Source: Acidovorax temperans | GTDB taxonomy: Bacteria > Pseudomonadota > Gammaproteobacteria > Burkholderiales > Burkholderiaceae_C | Reading direction: 5' to 3' | Length of the DNA stretch: 64,000 nucleotides | NCBI RefSeq assembly: GCF_006716905.1 | Contig: NZ_VFPV01000001.1 | Span: forward strand, 111,001 to 175,000 | Shown here: in pieces, positions 8,614-15,702 of the stretch | Layout: every line of letters begins with the position of its first letter | How positions within the stretch are numbered: position 1 is the first letter of the stretch | Translations under genes and position numbers: made by a program | The notes under the pieces: model-generated | What the model was told of the DNA's origin: nothing | The model's database searches: none | Seen by the model: the letters and a program-made list of their open reading frames with translations, nothing else

Positions 8614-8949
8614 TCAGACTTGCAACTCACGCTTTACAGCTTCGTGGTGGTGGTCTTGCAGGCGATCCTTGTGGCGCACCACTTGGCGGTCCAGCTTGTC
8701 TACGAGTTCATCCACAGCAGCGTACAGGTCTGAATGGGCGCTTTCTGCAAACAAATCGTTGCCTTTGACATGGATGTTGCATTCAGCACGTTGGCGCTTT
8801 TCCTTCTCCTTCTGTTTCTCTACTGTCAGCAGTACCTTGACGTCCACCACCTGGTCAAAGTGGCGAGTGATCCGATCGAGCTTGGTGGTGACGTAATTGC
8901 GCAAGGCAGGGGTAACTTCGAGGTGGTGCCCGCTGATCGTCAGATTCAT
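8614..8949 (-). CDS. hpf: Ribosome hibernation promoting factor, short form (HPF/RaiA, sigma-54 modulation protein family)
   Basis: 111 aa. [59 protein letters not shown] and [20 protein letters not shown] are the HPF/YfiA beta-alpha-beta-beta-beta-alpha core. The C-terminal dimerisation domain of long HPF is absent, as is normal in proteobacteria. It binds the 30S decoding channel and stores ribosomes in stationary phase. ATG 8949 has GGAGA 10 bp upstream. In most betaproteobacteria hpf sits between rpoN and ptsN/hprK; here neither is present, since the IS begins 45 bp past the stop. It is cargo of the composite transposon. Confidence 0.9.
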   Translation of the reverse strand: MNLTISGHHLEVTPALRNYVTTKLDRITRHFDQVVDVKVLLTVEKQKEKEKRQRAECNIHVKGNDLFAESAHSDLYAAVDELVDKLDRQVVRHKDRLQDHHHEAVKRELQV

Positions 8950-9361
8950 AAATAGGTCTCCTGTGCTCTCGGTGAAACATATGCCGCACTGGATCAGAGT
9001 GGCGGCCCGGCGAACTGGATGCATCCGTTGGCGTGAGTTCACTATGCCTCTGCACCGTCTGAAATGCAATCCCATTCCGCTGTGCTGTGCCGGGTTATCA
9101 GGCCCAAGGTGCCAAACGCCAAAAAACCCCGCACAATGCTGAAGTCGGATCAAAACTGCACCGCCCACCGACCACTCGCGTCGTCACGCACCATCTCCCC
9201 CCGACACCCCACCCCGCACAGACCGCGCGCCACTGCAGCCGCTAGAGCAGGCAAGCCGCGTAAAATCTGGCCGCTTGTGATGCCAGCCCTCTGGGCGCCC
9301 GCAAGCTTGCCTTGCCTTCGTACGCCACGTTCCTGGCGCGTTGATTGCCACCATCGAAACC
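8950..9361. other. Divergent intergenic region hpf / purC (412 bp)
   Basis: No open frame here resembles a protein and there is no trace of rpoN upstream of hpf. It must contain the divergent promoters of hpf and purC. I could not assign clear -35/-10 or -24/-12 boxes. No strong hairpin seen. Confidence 0.5.
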
Positions 9362-10282
9362 ATGACCCAGCCCAGCAACCCCGCCCTGCACACCTCTGCC
9401 CTCACATCGCTGCCCCTGCTGGCTCGCGGCAAGGTGCGTGACAACTACGCCGTGGGCGACGACCGCATCCTCATGGTCGCCAGCGACCGCCTCTCGGCCT
9501 TTGACGTGATCATGGGCGAGCCCATCCCCGGCAAGGGCGAGCTGCTCACGCAGATGGCCCTGTTCTGGTTCGACAAGCTCGGCCACATCTGCCCCAACCA
9601 CCTGACAGGCGATGCCCCGGAAAGCGTGGTCAAGCCCGAGGAAGTGGCCCAGGTGCGCGGCCGCTCGATGCTGGTGCAGCGCTTGAAGCCCATCCCGGTG
9701 GAGGCCGTGGTGCGCGGCTACCTGGCTGGCAGCGGCTGGAAGGAATACCAGGAAAGCCGCTCGGTCTGCGGCGTGCCGCTGCCCGAAGGCCTGACCAACG
9801 CGGCCAAGCTACCCGAGCCCATCTACACGCCCGCTGCCAAGGCAGCCGTGGGTGAGCACGACGAGAACATCACCTTCGAGCGCACCGTGGAGATGATTGG
9901 CCTGGACCTGGCCACCCGCATCCGCGACCTGAGCATCGCCATCTACAAGGCAGCGGCCGAGATTGCGCTGACCAAGGGCATGATCATTGCCGACACCAAG
10001 TTCGAGTTTGGCCTGGCCCCCGATGGCACGCTGGTGCTGATGGACGAGGTGCTCACGCCCGACAGCTCCCGCTACTGGCCCGTGGAAGGCTACGAAGCCG
10101 CCCTGGCCGCTGGTGCCAACCCCCCCAGCTACGACAAGCAGTTCGTGCGCGACTGGCTGGAGCAGGCCAAAGTGAACGGCAAGCCCTGGGACAAGACCGC
10201 CCCCGCGCCACGCCTGCCCCAGGAAGTGATCGCAAAAACGGCGGCCAAGTACCGCGAGGCGCTGGAGCGCCTCACCGCCTGA
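9362..10282 (+). CDS. purC: Phosphoribosylaminoimidazole-succinocarboxamide synthase (SAICAR synthetase)
   Basis: 306 aa. [73 protein letters not shown] and [15 protein letters not shown] are the ATP- and CAIR-binding signatures of PurC. The length is that of the larger ADE1-like form usual in Burkholderiales (about 300 aa). It catalyses CAIR + aspartate + ATP to SAICAR in purine synthesis. ATG 9362 fits the family N-terminus. It lies inside the composite transposon, not beside purE/purK. Whether it is the only purC in the genome cannot be seen here. Confidence 0.95.
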   Translation: MTQPSNPALHTSALTSLPLLARGKVRDNYAVGDDRILMVASDRLSAFDVIMGEPIPGKGELLTQMALFWFDKLGHICPNHLTGDAPESVVKPEEVAQVRGRSMLVQRLKPIPVEAVVRGYLAGSGWKEYQESRSVCGVPLPEGLTNAAKLPEPIYTPAAKAAVGEHDENITFERTVEMIGLDLATRIRDLSIAIYKAAAEIALTKGMIIADTKFEFGLAPDGTLVLMDEVLTPDSSRYWPVEGYEAALAAGANPPSYDKQFVRDWLEQAKVNGKPWDKTAPAPRLPQEVIAKTAAKYREALERLTA

Positions 10283-10289
10283 CACTCAT

Positions 10290-10390
10290 TAATTGATAGC
10301 ATCTTGCGCTTTACTGGCGTGACTTCGTGGCCGATTTCTATTGGAATATAGCTACCAACAAGCGCCAGCCGCTTCTGATTTCATAGCACC
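10290..10390. repeat. Comamonadaceae-type palindromic repeat, tandem copies 2a/2b
   Basis: Two adjacent copies: AATTGATAGCATCTTGCGCT ... GTGGCCGATTTCTATTGG and ATATAGCTACCAACAAGCGC ... CCGCTTCTGATTTCATAGC. They lie between convergent purC and ybbN inside the transposon cargo, so the cargo comes from a genome of the same family. Confidence 0.6.
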
Positions 10391-10410
10391 AGCGCGCTGA
10401 AACCCGGCAA

Positions 10411-10440
10411 CAAAAAAAGGAGGCGATGCCTCCTTTTTTT
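10411..10440. terminator. Bidirectional intrinsic terminator between purC and ybbN
   Basis: AAAAAAAGGAGGC-GAT-GCCTCCTTTTTTT, a perfect GC stem flanked by A and T runs, suited to stop both convergent transcripts. Confidence 0.9.
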
Positions 10441-10468
10441 GTGAGCGCGCGGGCCAGACCGCAGGGGC

Positions 10469-11425
10469 TCAGTTCAGCGCCATGCTGAGCTTGCGACGGT
10501 AGGCGTTGAGCATGGCCGTGGTTTCGTCCTGCTCCACGGTGGTTTTGCCCACCAGTTCAATGCCTGCAGCCGTTTTGCCAGCCGCGGTGGGGTCAGGCTT
10601 GGGCTGGGGCGGAGTGAGCAGCTCCAGAATGGCCACATAGGTCTTGCGCGGCGCCTCGGCGTTCCAGGTCTTGTCGCGCATGATGATTTCCAGCAGCTCT
10701 TCCATGGCCGCCGCCCATTCGCCCTCGGCCATGAGCACGCGGGCCTTGGCAAAGCGGGTGTCGAAGTCGCGCTTGTTCTGGGCAATCAGGGCGTCAAATT
10801 GCTCCAGCGGCCAGTTGCCCCGGTCATCGTTCTGCACGAACTGCAGGGCATCGAGCCAGCGCCACAGCGCATCGAAGCGCAGCGGCTGGGGAATGCGCTT
10901 GAGGGGTTCCTGCAGCAGGGCGTCGGCCTCTTCGTAGCCGCCGGTGGCAATCAGCAGGCGCACGTAGTCAAAGCGGGCGTCGTCGTTGGTGGGGTCTGCG
11001 GCCAGGGCATCAGCCATCTTGGAAAGCGCCGCCTGGGTGTCGCCAGACTCCAGCAGTTCGTGGGCCTCGTCCACATCGGCCTCGGCCTCCAGCGCACCCT
11101 CGCTGGGCACATGCTTGTCGAGGAAGGCCCGCACCTGGCCCTCGGGTTGTGCGCCCATGAATCCGTCCACGGGCTGGCCGTTCTTGAGCAGCACGCAGGT
11201 GGGAATGCTGCGGATGCCGAACATGCCCGCCAGTTGCTGCTGCTGGTCCGAGTCGATCTTGGCCAGCTTGAAGCGGCCGGCGTATTCCACTTCGAGCTTT
11301 TCCAGCACCGGGCCCAGCGACTTGCAGGGGCCGCACCAAGGCGCCCAGAAGTCCACCAGCACGGGCACGGTCATCGAGGCGGCAACCACCTCGGTTTCAA
11401 AATTCTCTACGGTGATGTCGATCAT
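10469..11425 (-). CDS. ybbN: Co-chaperone thioredoxin with TPR-like tail (YbbN/CnoX family)
   Basis: 318 aa. Thioredoxin domain (residues 1-110) with active site WAPWCGPCKSLGPVLEKLE and the cis-Pro segment FGIRSIPTCVLLKNGQPVDG. Then an acidic linker and a helical repeat region (LLESGDTQAALSKMADALAA, DDARFDYVRLLIATGGYEEA) as in YbbN/CnoX. E. coli YbbN has SxxC; here the full CGPC is kept, so redox activity is possible. Family role: protects clients from oxidation and hands them to chaperones. ATG 11425 starts the domain (MIDITVENFETEVV). The IS edge lies only 23 bp upstream, so the native promoter is gone and transcription probably comes from the upstream transposase gene, whose end hairpin lacks a T-run in this direction. 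Confidence 0.9.
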   Translation of the reverse strand: MIDITVENFETEVVAASMTVPVLVDFWAPWCGPCKSLGPVLEKLEVEYAGRFKLAKIDSDQQQQLAGMFGIRSIPTCVLLKNGQPVDGFMGAQPEGQVRAFLDKHVPSEGALEAEADVDEAHELLESGDTQAALSKMADALAADPTNDDARFDYVRLLIATGGYEEADALLQEPLKRIPQPLRFDALWRWLDALQFVQNDDRGNWPLEQFDALIAQNKRDFDTRFAKARVLMAEGEWAAAMEELLEIIMRDKTWNAEAPRKTYVAILELLTPPQPKPDPTAAGKTAAGIELVGKTTVEQDETTAMLNAYRRKLSMALN

Positions 11426-11450
11426 GGGCAAAAAGCGGGCCGGCAGGGCA

Positions 11451-11485
11451 ATGCCGCTCAGTTAAGTCTGAGCGGCATTTTTTTG
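11451..11485 (+). terminator. Inward-facing terminator, inner end of right IS copy
   Basis: ATGCCGCTCAG / CTGAGCGGCAT stem with loop TTAAGT, followed by TTTTTTT on the plus strand; the mirror of the 8533-8566 structure. It stops rightward transcripts from entering the IS. Confidence 0.75.
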
Positions 11486-12789
11486 ACGGGATACTGGGTC
11501 TTGGTCATACGAACCTCACGCGGATACCGCCTGTGGGATCTGCGAGGCGGCAGCACGAAGCGGCGGATGTTCTTTCTCATGGCCGCAAGCTTGGCCGGGA
11601 TGGCCCCAGGGGTGTGTGATCCTGAACTCCACAGCCACTCATCCACGATGTAGCGCAGCGCCGTGATGAAGCTGATGCGACAGGGCTGCACTTTGGCCTC
11701 GTCTGCGATGCGCGTGATCTCCAAGCGGATCAGGTTGTACATCAACAAGGTTGCCCACAGCTCTTGCTTGACCCCATCGGGTTGCTGGCTGCGCAACGTC
11801 ATCGCCTGGCCCAGCATGTCCGTCTTCATCTCTCCATAGGCCAGCTCAATCTCCCAGCGTTCGTGGTACAGCGCGAACACCTCCTCGGCCTTGTAGCGTG
11901 CCGGATCCATCAGGGACGTGAACAAGGTTCTGGGTTTGCCATCGAGTTCACGGGTGATGGCGCGCACCTCCCACGTGAGCGGCAAGCCGGGGTCTTTCTT
12001 GCGAGCTTGGGGCGAGACCTTCATGCGCAAGCTCACATCGCCAGGGCCATGCGTTTGCACCACCTCGCCCCTGAGTCCGGCACGCGCAGGGATCAGCCAG
12101 TGACGTCCCTGGCGGTGTTGCAGCGGCCACAGCAGACTTGCCGAGTAAAACCCTTTGTCCACAATCACCAGCGAGTCAGGCGGCAACTTCGGCCACAAGC
12201 GTTCAGCCAATGCGTACTCACTGGTGTCGTAGGCATCCAGGCTGGCATCTACCAATAAACGAGCTCTGGCATCGAGCAAGCAGGCCATGCGCACCAGGGG
12301 GAAGGGACTTTGGTGGTCTGCGTGGTTGCGCTGGCAACCAAAGTGCTGGCGGTTGTCTTGTGTGTCGGGGGTACGCCAGACCACGCCATCCAATGCGTAC
12401 AGCGCCAAGCCTTGCCAGCGGTGGCGAGCGGCCTGCTGGTGCGCCCAATGGGCAGCAGTGTGGCGAAACAGCCATTGCAGGGGCTCACTGCCCAGCCGTT
12501 GGCGCGCCTGGCTCAGCGCGCTGGAGCTGATGGGTTCATTGTGCTGCCCAGGCAGTGCCAGCTCCAGTACCTCGGCCACGTTCACGATGGAGCGGTCTCT
12601 AAGCAAGGCCACACCCAATACCAGCCAAAGTGCCTGCTCCATGGGCAGTCGCCGCTTGCGCAGCGTGGCTACACCCGTCATCTGCAAGGCCTGTTCAATC
12701 CACTGCTGGGGTATGTTGCTTTGAACGACACCCCATTGTTCGGGGCTCGCAAACTCATGGGTATCGTTCAGGTACTCTTGCAGCAGCAT
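11458..12789 (-). CDS. IS4-family transposase (right copy)
   Basis: 443 aa, translation identical to the left copy, with the DDE residues and YHERWEIELAYGEMK intact. It reads leftwards towards ybbN. The stop codon lies in the terminal repeat, 33 bp from the ybbN start. Confidence 0.95.
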   Translation of the reverse strand: MLLQEYLNDTHEFASPEQWGVVQSNIPQQWIEQALQMTGVATLRKRRLPMEQALWLVLGVALLRDRSIVNVAEVLELALPGQHNEPISSSALSQARQRLGSEPLQWLFRHTAAHWAHQQAARHRWQGLALYALDGVVWRTPDTQDNRQHFGCQRNHADHQSPFPLVRMACLLDARARLLVDASLDAYDTSEYALAERLWPKLPPDSLVIVDKGFYSASLLWPLQHRQGRHWLIPARAGLRGEVVQTHGPGDVSLRMKVSPQARKKDPGLPLTWEVRAITRELDGKPRTLFTSLMDPARYKAEEVFALYHERWEIELAYGEMKTDMLGQAMTLRSQQPDGVKQELWATLLMYNLIRLEITRIADEAKVQPCRISFITALRYIVDEWLWSSGSHTPGAIPAKLAAMRKNIRRFVLPPRRSHRRYPREVRMTKTQYPVKKMPLRLN

Positions 12790-12851
12790 TGGCTATCGCT
12801 TGACCTCTATGGCCAAAGCTCAATTGATCAAGCCTGCACTGTACAAACAAC

Positions 12852-12871
12852 AAAGACCCCGAAGGGCCTTT
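12852..12871 (-). terminator. Inward-facing terminator at outer end of right IS copy
   Basis: Mirror of 7146-7165: AAAGGCCC-TTCG-GGGTCTTT then T-rich, on the minus strand. It would end the zur-ABC ATPase transcript, which runs leftwards into the element. It therefore adds to the polar effect on the downstream zinc genes. Confidence 0.65.
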
Positions 12872-12890
12872 GCTTAACTTACTGGCATTG

Positions 12891-12901
12891 TGCCAATGCG
12901 G
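12891..12901. repeat. Target-site duplication, right copy
   Basis: TGCCAATGCGG, identical to 7116-7126, directly after the IS terminus at 12890. Confidence 0.9.
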
Positions 12902-12923
12902 CCGTTTTTGCTATATTTTTCAT
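12891..12923 (-). pseudogene. Severed 5' end of the ABC permease gene
   Basis: On the minus strand ATG at 12923 reads MKNIAKTAALA and runs into the transposon. With the transposon and one target copy removed it continues as MKNIAKTAALAWRYLWSR, exactly joining the permease body that starts at 7121. The start is 5 bp after the ATPase stop, a tight operon junction. The ATG itself lies in a palindromic repeat. Confidence 0.8.
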
Positions 12924-12964
12924 AGCTACTACCGCTTATCTGCAGGGCGCTGGGTGCCCATTTG
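12904..12964. repeat. Comamonadaceae-type palindromic repeat, copy 3, bridging two genes
   Basis: On the minus strand: CCCAGCGCCCTGCAGATAAG, then CGGTAGTAGCTATGAAAAAT, then ATAGC. It encodes the last residues of the ATPase (about QRPADKR and stop) and the first residues of the permease (MKNIAKT). Confidence 0.55.
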
Positions 12965-13645
12965 GTTCAAATCACTTCCACCCGGGGCCTGGGCAGGGTT
13001 TGCATTCAGGTCCAGCCGCTGCAAGCGCGGCACGCCCGCCAGCGCCTGCACCACGCGCTGGTCATGGGTGGCAATGACCAGGCTGGCGCCGCAGGTGGCG
13101 GCGCTGGTTTGCAACAGGGCCAGGGCATCGGCAGCGGCTTCGTCGTCAAGGCTGGCCGTGGGCTCGTCGGCCAGCAGCAGCTCTGGCTGCAGCAGTACGG
13201 CGCGGGCCAAGGCCACGCGCTGCGCCTGCCCGCCCGAGAGCTGGTGCGGTTTGCGCCCGGCCAGTTCGGCCACGCCCACCTGGGCCAGGGCCTGGGCAAT
13301 GGCGGCATCGTCGCGCGGGCGGCCTGCGGCAAAGTAGGCCAGGGCCAGGTTGTCGGCCACCGTGAGGGCGCTGCTCAAATGCAGCTTTTGCGGCAAAAAG
13401 CCAATGCAGCGCGCACGCCAGGCGTCCAGCTCAGCCCCGCGCTGGGTGCCCAGCTGAATACCCGCCACAAACAGATCACCGCCCGTGGCAGCCCGAAGCC
13501 CCGCCACCAGCGCCAGCCAGGTGGATTTGCCCGCGCCCGATCGCCCCTGCAGCAGCAAGGTGCCGCCCTGCGGCAGATCTACATCGGCAAACTGCAACTG
13601 TGGCCCCGCGCCATAGCGGTAGGCCAGGCCCCGGGTGCGGATCAT
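12929..13645 (-). CDS. ABC transporter ATP-binding protein of the zinc operon
   Basis: 238 aa. Walker A GRSGAGKSTWLAL (residues about 36-44), Q-loop in GFLPQKLHLS, ABC signature LSGGQAQRVALARA, Walker B LLLADEPTASLDDEAA and H-loop VIATHDQRV are all intact. It belongs to the LolD/MacB-type class that works with FtsX-like permeases. ATG 13645 overlaps the zur stop (ATGA), so translation is coupled. The partner permease begins 5 bp downstream but is broken by the composite transposon. The C-terminus comes from a palindromic repeat. Substrate unknown; a zinc-linked function is inferred from the regulator and the ZnuD-like receptor. Confidence 0.9.
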   Translation of the reverse strand: MIRTRGLAYRYGAGPQLQFADVDLPQGGTLLLQGRSGAGKSTWLALVAGLRAATGGDLFVAGIQLGTQRGAELDAWRARCIGFLPQKLHLSSALTVADNLALAYFAAGRPRDDAAIAQALAQVGVAELAGRKPHQLSGGQAQRVALARAVLLQPELLLADEPTASLDDEAAADALALLQTSAATCGASLVIATHDQRVVQALAGVPRLQRLDLNANPAQAPGGSDLNQMGTQRPADKR

Positions 13646-14157
13646 GCGGCGGCCTCGTTGGTGGGGTGGGCACAGCCCGCGCAACGGCCACGCACCGCAA
13701 TGTCTACCGCCAGCCCCTCGTGCCCGGCCGAGGCCAGCGCCTGCAGCACTTCTTGCAGGGCCGACTGCACTGGCGCTGCGCTTTGCGACAGGCGAAACTG
13801 CTGGTGGCAGTCGTCGCACTCAAAGCGAGGGGCTGCGCCCTCTTCCCCCTGCGGTGCCAGCGCATAGCGCATCACACGCGCGGCATCGACCTGCTTGTGC
13901 AGCAGGCCTGCAGCGGCAAAGCGGTCGAGCATGCGGTACACCGTGACGCGATTGACCGGGGCGCCCGCAGCGGCCAGGGCGGCTTCCACCTCGGCCTCCG
14001 ACAAGGCGGCGTGGGGGCGCTCGTGGTACAGCCGCTCCAGCGCCCGGGTGGCCCGGGTGGCGCGCATGCCCGGCGGCAAAGCCCAGGCCAGGGGCTGGTC
14101 ACTAGAGGAGTTGGCGGTGGAAGGCATGGTGGATTGCAGCGCCCATTCGAGCGGCAT
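13642..14157 (-). CDS. zur: Fur-family regulator, probably Zur (zinc uptake regulator)
   Basis: 171 aa. Winged-helix domain (ALSEAEVEAALAAAG, VNRVTVYRMLDRFAAAGLLH) then a dimerisation domain with FECDDCHQQF and RGRCAGCAHP, two CxxC pairs that form the structural zinc site of Fur/Zur. VNRVTVYRMLDRF is the DNA-reading helix of the family. First gene of the operon that includes an ABC system and a ZnuD-like receptor, so Zur is the best sub-assignment; Fur or PerR cannot be formally excluded. Start ATG 14157; a start at 14127 (MPSTANS) is also possible. Likely autoregulated. Confidence 0.8.
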   Translation of the reverse strand: MPLEWALQSTMPSTANSSSDQPLAWALPPGMRATRATRALERLYHERPHAALSEAEVEAALAAAGAPVNRVTVYRMLDRFAAAGLLHKQVDAARVMRYALAPQGEEGAAPRFECDDCHQQFRLSQSAAPVQSALQEVLQALASAGHEGLAVDIAVRGRCAGCAHPTNEAAA

Positions 14158-14162
14158 TTAAC

Positions 14163-14183
14163 GCAAATGGATTGCATTATGCA
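14163..14183. promoter_or_regulatory. Candidate operator/promoter of the zur operon
   Basis: Upstream of zur: GCAAATGGATTGC (GCAA-N5-TTGC) overlapping TGCATTATGCA (perfect 5-bp arms). On the minus strand CATAAT inside it resembles a -10 box. It differs from the TGTTATA-type consensus I know for Zur, so it is only a candidate. Confidence 0.3.
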
Positions 14184-14295
14184 CAACCCACTGACCACAA
14201 GCCCCTTTGCGCGCGGCCCATACCCCCCCCACTGCAGGACATGAGTCTCGGCGGCCGGTTGTTCTGCGCTCCGCCTGCGCAAAACCTGAACGACC

Positions 14296-14832
14296 TCAGC
14301 CTTTCAGATAGCGCGCAAACGTCTTGCGGAATTTCTCGACCTTGGGGCCCACCACAAATGCGCAGTACCCGGCGTGAGGGTGGTTCGCAAAGTAATCCTG
14401 GTGATAGGCCTCGGCCGTGCTGTAGTTGGAAAGCTGCGCCACTTCGGTGGTGATGGGGGCGCTGAACAGCTTGTCTTGCGACATCTGGCGGATCATGGCG
14501 TTGGCCACTTCGCCATGCTCGGGCTGGTCGTAGTAGATGCCGCTGCGGTACTGCGTGCCCACATCGTTGCCCTGGCGGTTCAGGGTGGTCGGGTCGTGGG
14601 TATGGAAGAAGATTTCCAGGATCTCCTCCAGGCTGATTTCGTCAGCATCAAACGTCAGGCGCACTACCTCGGCATGGCCTGTGTCGCCCTGGCAGATCTG
14701 CTCGTAAGTGGGATTGACGGTGTGGCCATTGGTGTAGCCACTTTCCACGTCGGTAATGCCGCGCACACGGTCAAACACCGCCTCGGTGCACCAGAAGCAG
14801 CCGCCGCCCAAAGTGATGGTTTGCAAGTTCAT
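14296..14832 (-). CDS. msrA: Peptide methionine-(S)-S-oxide reductase
   Basis: 178 aa. LGGGCFWCTEAVFDRVRG carries the catalytic Cys of GCFWC. VESGYTNGHTVNPTYEQIC, GDTGHAEVVRLTFD, FFHTHDPTTLNRQGNDVGTQ and RSGIYY are all family signatures. It reduces methionine-S-sulfoxide in proteins using thioredoxin. Same strand as zur but with a 138-bp gap, so probably a separate unit. Confidence 0.95.
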   Translation of the reverse strand: MNLQTITLGGGCFWCTEAVFDRVRGITDVESGYTNGHTVNPTYEQICQGDTGHAEVVRLTFDADEISLEEILEIFFHTHDPTTLNRQGNDVGTQYRSGIYYDQPEHGEVANAMIRQMSQDKLFSAPITTEVAQLSNYSTAEAYHQDYFANHPHAGYCAFVVGPKVEKFRKTFARYLKG

Positions 14833-14976
14833 GGGTGTTGATTCCTTTGCGGCCCATTATTCCGCGCGACCATAACCCTTGGGGCGAGTGCAATTGACCT
14901 GCGCCCCACGACAACGGACTCGCCAGGCAGCACTGCTTGTCCCAGCGCATTGACTGCCAGAGGTCTGGTTGCTACA

Positions 14977-14998
14977 TTACTAACCAGTCAGTCAGTAA
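14977..14998. promoter_or_regulatory. Palindromic operator in front of the TetR gene
   Basis: TTACTAAC, 6 nt, GTCAGTAA: 8-bp arms with one mismatch, ending 2 bp before the ATG at 15001. Position and symmetry fit autoregulation by the TetR protein and control of the whole efflux operon. Confidence 0.55.
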
Positions 14999-15000
14999 CA

Positions 15001-15702
15001 ATGTCACAAAACACACCCCACAACCCCTTGACCAACGAAGCGGCCCCCAAGCGCAGCCGGCGCAAAGAAGCGCGCCCCGGCGAATTACTGGAAGCGGCGC
15101 TGGACCTGTTCGTGGAAAAAGGCTTTGCCGCCACGCGGGTGGACGATGTCGCTGCGCGTGCGGGGGTCTCCAAGGGCACGCTGTTTCTGTACTTCCCCAG
15201 CAAGGAAGAGCTGTTCAAGGCCGTGGTGCGCGAGAACATCGTCGGCCGCTTTACTGAATGGAACAACGCGCTGGAATCGTTCGTGGGCAACACCAGCGAA
15301 GTGCTGACCTACTGCTACCAGGTGTGGTGGGAGCGCATTGGCGCCACCAAGGCGTCTGGCATCACCAAGCTGATGTTCAGCGAGGCGCAGAACTTCCCGG
15401 AGATTGCGCAGTTCTACCAGCAAGAGGTGATCCTGCCCGGCCGCGCGCTCATCCGGCGCATCCTGCAACGCGGTATGGAGCGGGGAGAGTTTCGCCAAAT
15501 GGATCTTGAATACGGCACCTACATCGTGCTGGCGCCCATGATGTTCCTCATGCTGTGGAACAACTCCATGGGCCCTTGCTCTTTGCCCGACGAAGTCTTC
15601 ACCCCCGAGCAGTACATCCGCACGCAGATCGACAACATCCTCCACGGCCTGTGCGTTCGCCCTGCCGCTGGTGCAACACCCCCACCCTCTCAAAACCCAT
15701 GA
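15001..15702 (+). CDS. TetR-family repressor of the RND efflux operon
   Basis: 233 aa. N-terminal HTH: LLEAALDLFVEKGFAATRVD, DVAARAGVSKGTLFLYFPSK, EELFKAVVREN. The C-terminal ligand domain follows. ATG 15001 is chosen because it follows the operator and starts a basic leader (RSRRKEARPGE). The stop overlaps the next ATG (ATGA), so the repressor and its targets form one operon. Ligand unknown. Confidence 0.9.
   Translation: MSQNTPHNPLTNEAAPKRSRRKEARPGELLEAALDLFVEKGFAATRVDDVAARAGVSKGTLFLYFPSKEELFKAVVRENIVGRFTEWNNALESFVGNTSEVLTYCYQVWWERIGATKASGITKLMFSEAQNFPEIAQFYQQEVILPGRALIRRILQRGMERGEFRQMDLEYGTYIVLAPMMFLMLWNNSMGPCSLPDEVFTPEQYIRTQIDNILHGLCVRPAAGATPPPSQNP

Larger units (their letters stand above)
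7127..12890. mobile_element. Composite transposon: two inverted IS4-family copies carrying hpf, purC and ybbN
   Basis: 5764 bp bounded by two inverted 1442-bp IS copies encoding identical 443-aa transposases. The outer ends are both CAATGCCAGTAAG... and are flanked by the same 11 bp (TGCCAATGCGG). The inner flanks (GCCCCAGGGGG at 8569 and GCCGGCAGGG before 11449) match neither each other nor the outer duplication. That is what transposition of the whole unit predicts, rather than two separate insertions or an inversion between copies. The cargo is three housekeeping-type genes. The host gene is an ABC permease of a zinc-linked operon. Confidence 0.85.
11449..12890 (-). mobile_element. IS4-family insertion sequence, right copy of composite transposon
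   Basis: 1442 bp, the exact inverse of the 7127-8568 copy as far as the encoded protein and both termini show. Its outer end (12890) is followed by the 11-bp target duplication. Its inner end carries the mirror terminator (11451-11485, CTGAGCGGCAT then T7 on the plus strand). Confidence 0.9.

Noticed and set aside
8950..9130. Sigma-54 (-24/-12) promoter upstream of hpf
   Set aside because: TTGGCACC occurs, but no GC at the required spacing follows.
7127..12890. Two independent insertions of the same IS, or an inversion between the copies
   Set aside because: Independent insertions would give each copy its own flanking duplication, and inversion would put one duplication partner at an inner edge. 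Only the two outer flanks match (TGCCAATGCGG).
13642..14157. Assigning the regulator firmly as Fur (iron)
   Set aside because: Next to a ZnuD-like receptor and in one operon with it; no siderophore or haem genes are nearby. Zur is better supported, though not proven.
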